Shown here: one piece after another, positions 63,881-64,000 of the stretch
How the letters are laid out: the number at the start of each line of letters is the position of its first letter
Position numbering within the stretch: the stretch's first letter is position 1
Assembly (NCBI RefSeq): GCF_018399035.1
Contig: NZ_CP073760.1
Location: 3,972,001-4,036,000 of the forward strand
Origin: Thiocapsa sp.
GTDB taxonomy: Bacteria; Pseudomonadota; Gammaproteobacteria; Chromatiales; Chromatiaceae
DNA: 64,000 nucleotides
Direction: 5' to 3'
Made by a program: the position numbers and the translations under genes
The notes under the pieces: generated by a model
Database searches by the model: none
Seen by the model: only the letters and a program-made list of their open reading frames with translations
What the model was told of the DNA's origin: nothing

Positions 63881-64000
63881 GATGCGCGTCCCGCCGATGA
63901 GCGCCCAATCCTCGCGCAGGCGTGTCGGCGCAAGCGCGATCCGTTCGGCATAGGCCGCGCGGACCGTGTCGACCTGCTCGACGAGCACGCCCGAGACGGC
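63879..64000 (-). CDS. prmA: Ribosomal protein L11 methyltransferase, C-terminal end
   Basis: Partial; the gene continues past the window end. The visible C-terminus reads SGVLVEQVDTVRAAYAERI then REDWALIGGTRI, matching the end of PrmA (E. coli SGVLASQAESVCEAYA). The neighbourhood prmA-dusB-fis is the normal gammaproteobacterial order. The TAA is in the repeat. Confidence 0.8.

Noticed and set aside
62406..63908. A 500-codon minus-strand frame ending as Fis
   Set aside because: The upstream part is a shadow of dusB; Fis has its normal 102 residues from 62714.

Overview
The window is GC-rich DNA from a gammaproteobacterium, most likely a purple sulfur bacterium of the Chromatiaceae (Thiocapsa/Allochromatium type). 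The best evidence is a complete class III polyhydroxyalkanoate locus (phaC-phaE divergent from phaA-phaR-phaP-phaB) whose PhaC N-terminus reads like the Allochromatium vinosum enzyme. Gas-vesicle gene remnants and the prmA-dusB-fis-purH-purD and dacA-ybeD-lipB orders agree. The genus is an inference.

Layout. 0.6-9.9 kb: a minus-strand signalling cluster (REC-EAL-REC protein, giant hybrid kinase, PAS kinase, receiver). 10-28 kb: a decayed accessory region. It holds a ~3 kb segment duplicated in direct orientation (10272-13262 and 22299-25207), each copy with a gvpF/L stump, a kinase fragment lacking its H-box, a peroxiredoxin and a hemP-like pair. It also has an IS with a DUF6399 transposase and an exact 8-bp target duplication, an IS1634-family remnant, an IS605-type element that splits a DUF1826 gene, two dead M48 peptidase fragments and a frameshifted serine protease. 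28.4-32 kb: an HTH-PIN toxin-antitoxin pair followed by a frameshifted TOTE-type primase-helicase. 32.5-40.2 kb: mixed genes (two enzymes, fragments, a hemerythrin-Rieske operon) and a frameshifted full-length IS1634-family element. 40.4-64 kb: core genome with dacA-ybeD-lipB, a DUF2126-MoxR-DUF58 operon, a radical SAM protein, the pha locus, purD-lpxA-purH, fis, dusB and the end of prmA.

An interspersed palindromic repeat with TTAAACCGCG / CGCGGTTTAA ends (or TTGAACCGCG / CGCGGTTCAA) threads through the whole window. Units are about 85-90 bp, sometimes paired around an AT-rich spacer into ~196-bp composites, in one case nested one inside another. Its ends repeatedly provide the stop codons of flanking genes (phaC, lpxA, purH, prmA, lipB and its convergent neighbour, moxR). 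This family is the strongest candidate for something undescribed. The TOTE primase-helicase beside an HTH-PIN module is the strongest conflict-system candidate.
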